DNA from: JAVBOV01 sp031550205
GTDB lineage: Bacteria > Pseudomonadota > Alphaproteobacteria > RF32 > CAG-239
Length of the DNA: 22,063 bases
Assembly (NCBI GenBank): GCA_031550205.1
Contig: JAVBOV010000069.1
Coordinates: 1 to 22,063 of the forward strand
Direction of reading: 5' to 3'
Shown here piece by piece: positions 21,724 to 22,063 of the stretch. The notes below the pieces were generated by a model that was not told where the DNA came from, ran no database searches, and saw only the letters and a program-made list of their open reading frames with translations. How positions within the stretch are numbered: position 1 is the stretch's first letter; every line of letters begins with the position of its first letter. The position numbers were made by a program, and so were the translations under genes.

Positions 21724-21760
21724 AAAAAAAGCTCAAGGCCAAAACCCTTGAGCTTTTTTT
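21724..21760. terminator. Bidirectional terminator between the 94-aa gene and uvrA
   Basis: Arms GCTCAAGG (21731-21738) and CCTTGAGC (21746-21753) with nine A on the left and seven T on the right. It serves the plus-strand gene and the convergent uvrA. Confidence 0.9.
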
Positions 21761-21775
21761 ATAAAAATACATCCA

Positions 21776-21806
21776 TAATCAAAAATCTAAAATCCAAACT
21801 CAAAAA
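21776..21806. repeat. AATCxAAAATC microrepeat near the uvrA end
   Basis: ATAATCAAAAATCTAAAATC then CAAACTCAAAAATAA. Same motif as in priA, atpD and at 7802. Confidence 0.5.
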
Positions 21807-21811
21807 TAATA

Positions 21812-22063
21812 TTATAATTTTTCTTTTAAGTATTTGTAAGTATACCCATTGGCCTTCTTCACCACTTCCTCGGGCGTGCCTTGCGCCACAATCTTTCCGC
21901 CGCCATCACCGCCTTCGGGGCCCATATCAATAATATAATCCGCCGTCTTAATCACGTCCAAATTATGCTCAATCACAATAATCGAGTTTCCTTGGTTCAC
22001 CAAATCCTGCAAAACTTTCAGGAGGCGGTTAATGTCCTCAAAATGCAGACCGGTAGTCGGTTC
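21812..22063 (-). CDS. uvrA: Excinuclease ABC subunit A, C-terminal end (partial)
   Basis: The frame is open to the window edge; from 22063 it reads EPTTGLHFEDINRLLKVL then QDLVNQGNSIIVIEHNLDVI and TADYIIDMGPEGGDGGGKIV, the strongly conserved end of UvrA with the D-loop and switch His (IEHN) of the second ABC ATPase. UvrA is the damage sensor of nucleotide excision repair. The C-terminus is normal (GTPEEVVKK..YTYKYLKEKL). The rest of the gene lies outside the window. Confidence 0.95.
   Translation of the reverse strand, partial: EPTTGLHFEDINRLLKVLQDLVNQGNSIIVIEHNLDVIKTADYIIDMGPEGGDGGGKIVAQGTPEEVVKKANGYTYKYLKEKL

Overview
The window is chromosomal DNA from an alphaproteobacterium, probably an uncultured host-associated or gut lineage with moderate GC. 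Three blocks of gene order point there. One is SPOR-domain protein followed by nagZ. One is xerC near priA followed by the F1 ATP synthase operon atpHAGDC, with no F0 genes attached. One is a molybdopterin-binding/MobA-like fusion gene. No rRNA, tRNA, prophage or CRISPR array was seen. Both ends cut a gene: the molybdopterin/nucleotidyltransferase fusion at the left and uvrA at the right.

Layout. 1-1514 (+): C-terminal part of the molybdopterin-binding/MobA-like fusion. 1545-3975 (-): SPOR protein, nagZ and a small unknown protein, one operon with a sigma70-like promoter. 4143-6046 (+): xth overlapping a PDZ-less S41 protease gene. 6201-6368 (+): rpmG (ribosomal protein L33, 55 aa) with its own promoter and terminator. 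6405-7718 (-): an unrecognised protein with about six 35-37-residue ankyrin-like repeats. 7814-9074 (-): xerC, and upstream of it a 95-aa GIY-YIG protein inside a cluster of palindromic repeats. 9375-11558 (+): priA. 11630-16718 (+): atpH, atpA, atpG, atpD, atpC, then a terminator. 16918-17151 (-): small HTH regulator. 17276-17434 (-): a probable structured small RNA, possibly 6S RNA, with promoter and terminator. 17644-18906 (-): FadL-type outer-membrane protein. 19193-21367 (+): Aas-type acyltransferase/acyl-ACP synthetase, divergent from fadL. 21438-21722 (+): small unknown protein. 21812-22063 (-): uvrA 3' end.

How the genes work together. Most are housekeeping: peptidoglycan recycling, DNA repair and restart, chromosome dimer resolution, ATP synthesis. 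The fadL/aas pair suggests uptake of external fatty acids and their direct use in phospholipids.

The most unusual feature is the density of small palindromic repeats, many with GTCAT/ATGAC-like ends. They fill the intergenic spaces and also lie in frame inside essential genes. AtpD has a roughly 60-residue N-terminal extension built largely of three such repeats. PriA carries two repeat-derived segments at loop or linker positions. This resembles the Rickettsia palindromic elements inserted in protein genes, but the sequence families here look different. The other candidates for something new are the minus-strand RNA, a 24-bp perfect palindrome upstream of it, the structured fadL leader, and the ankyrin-like protein.
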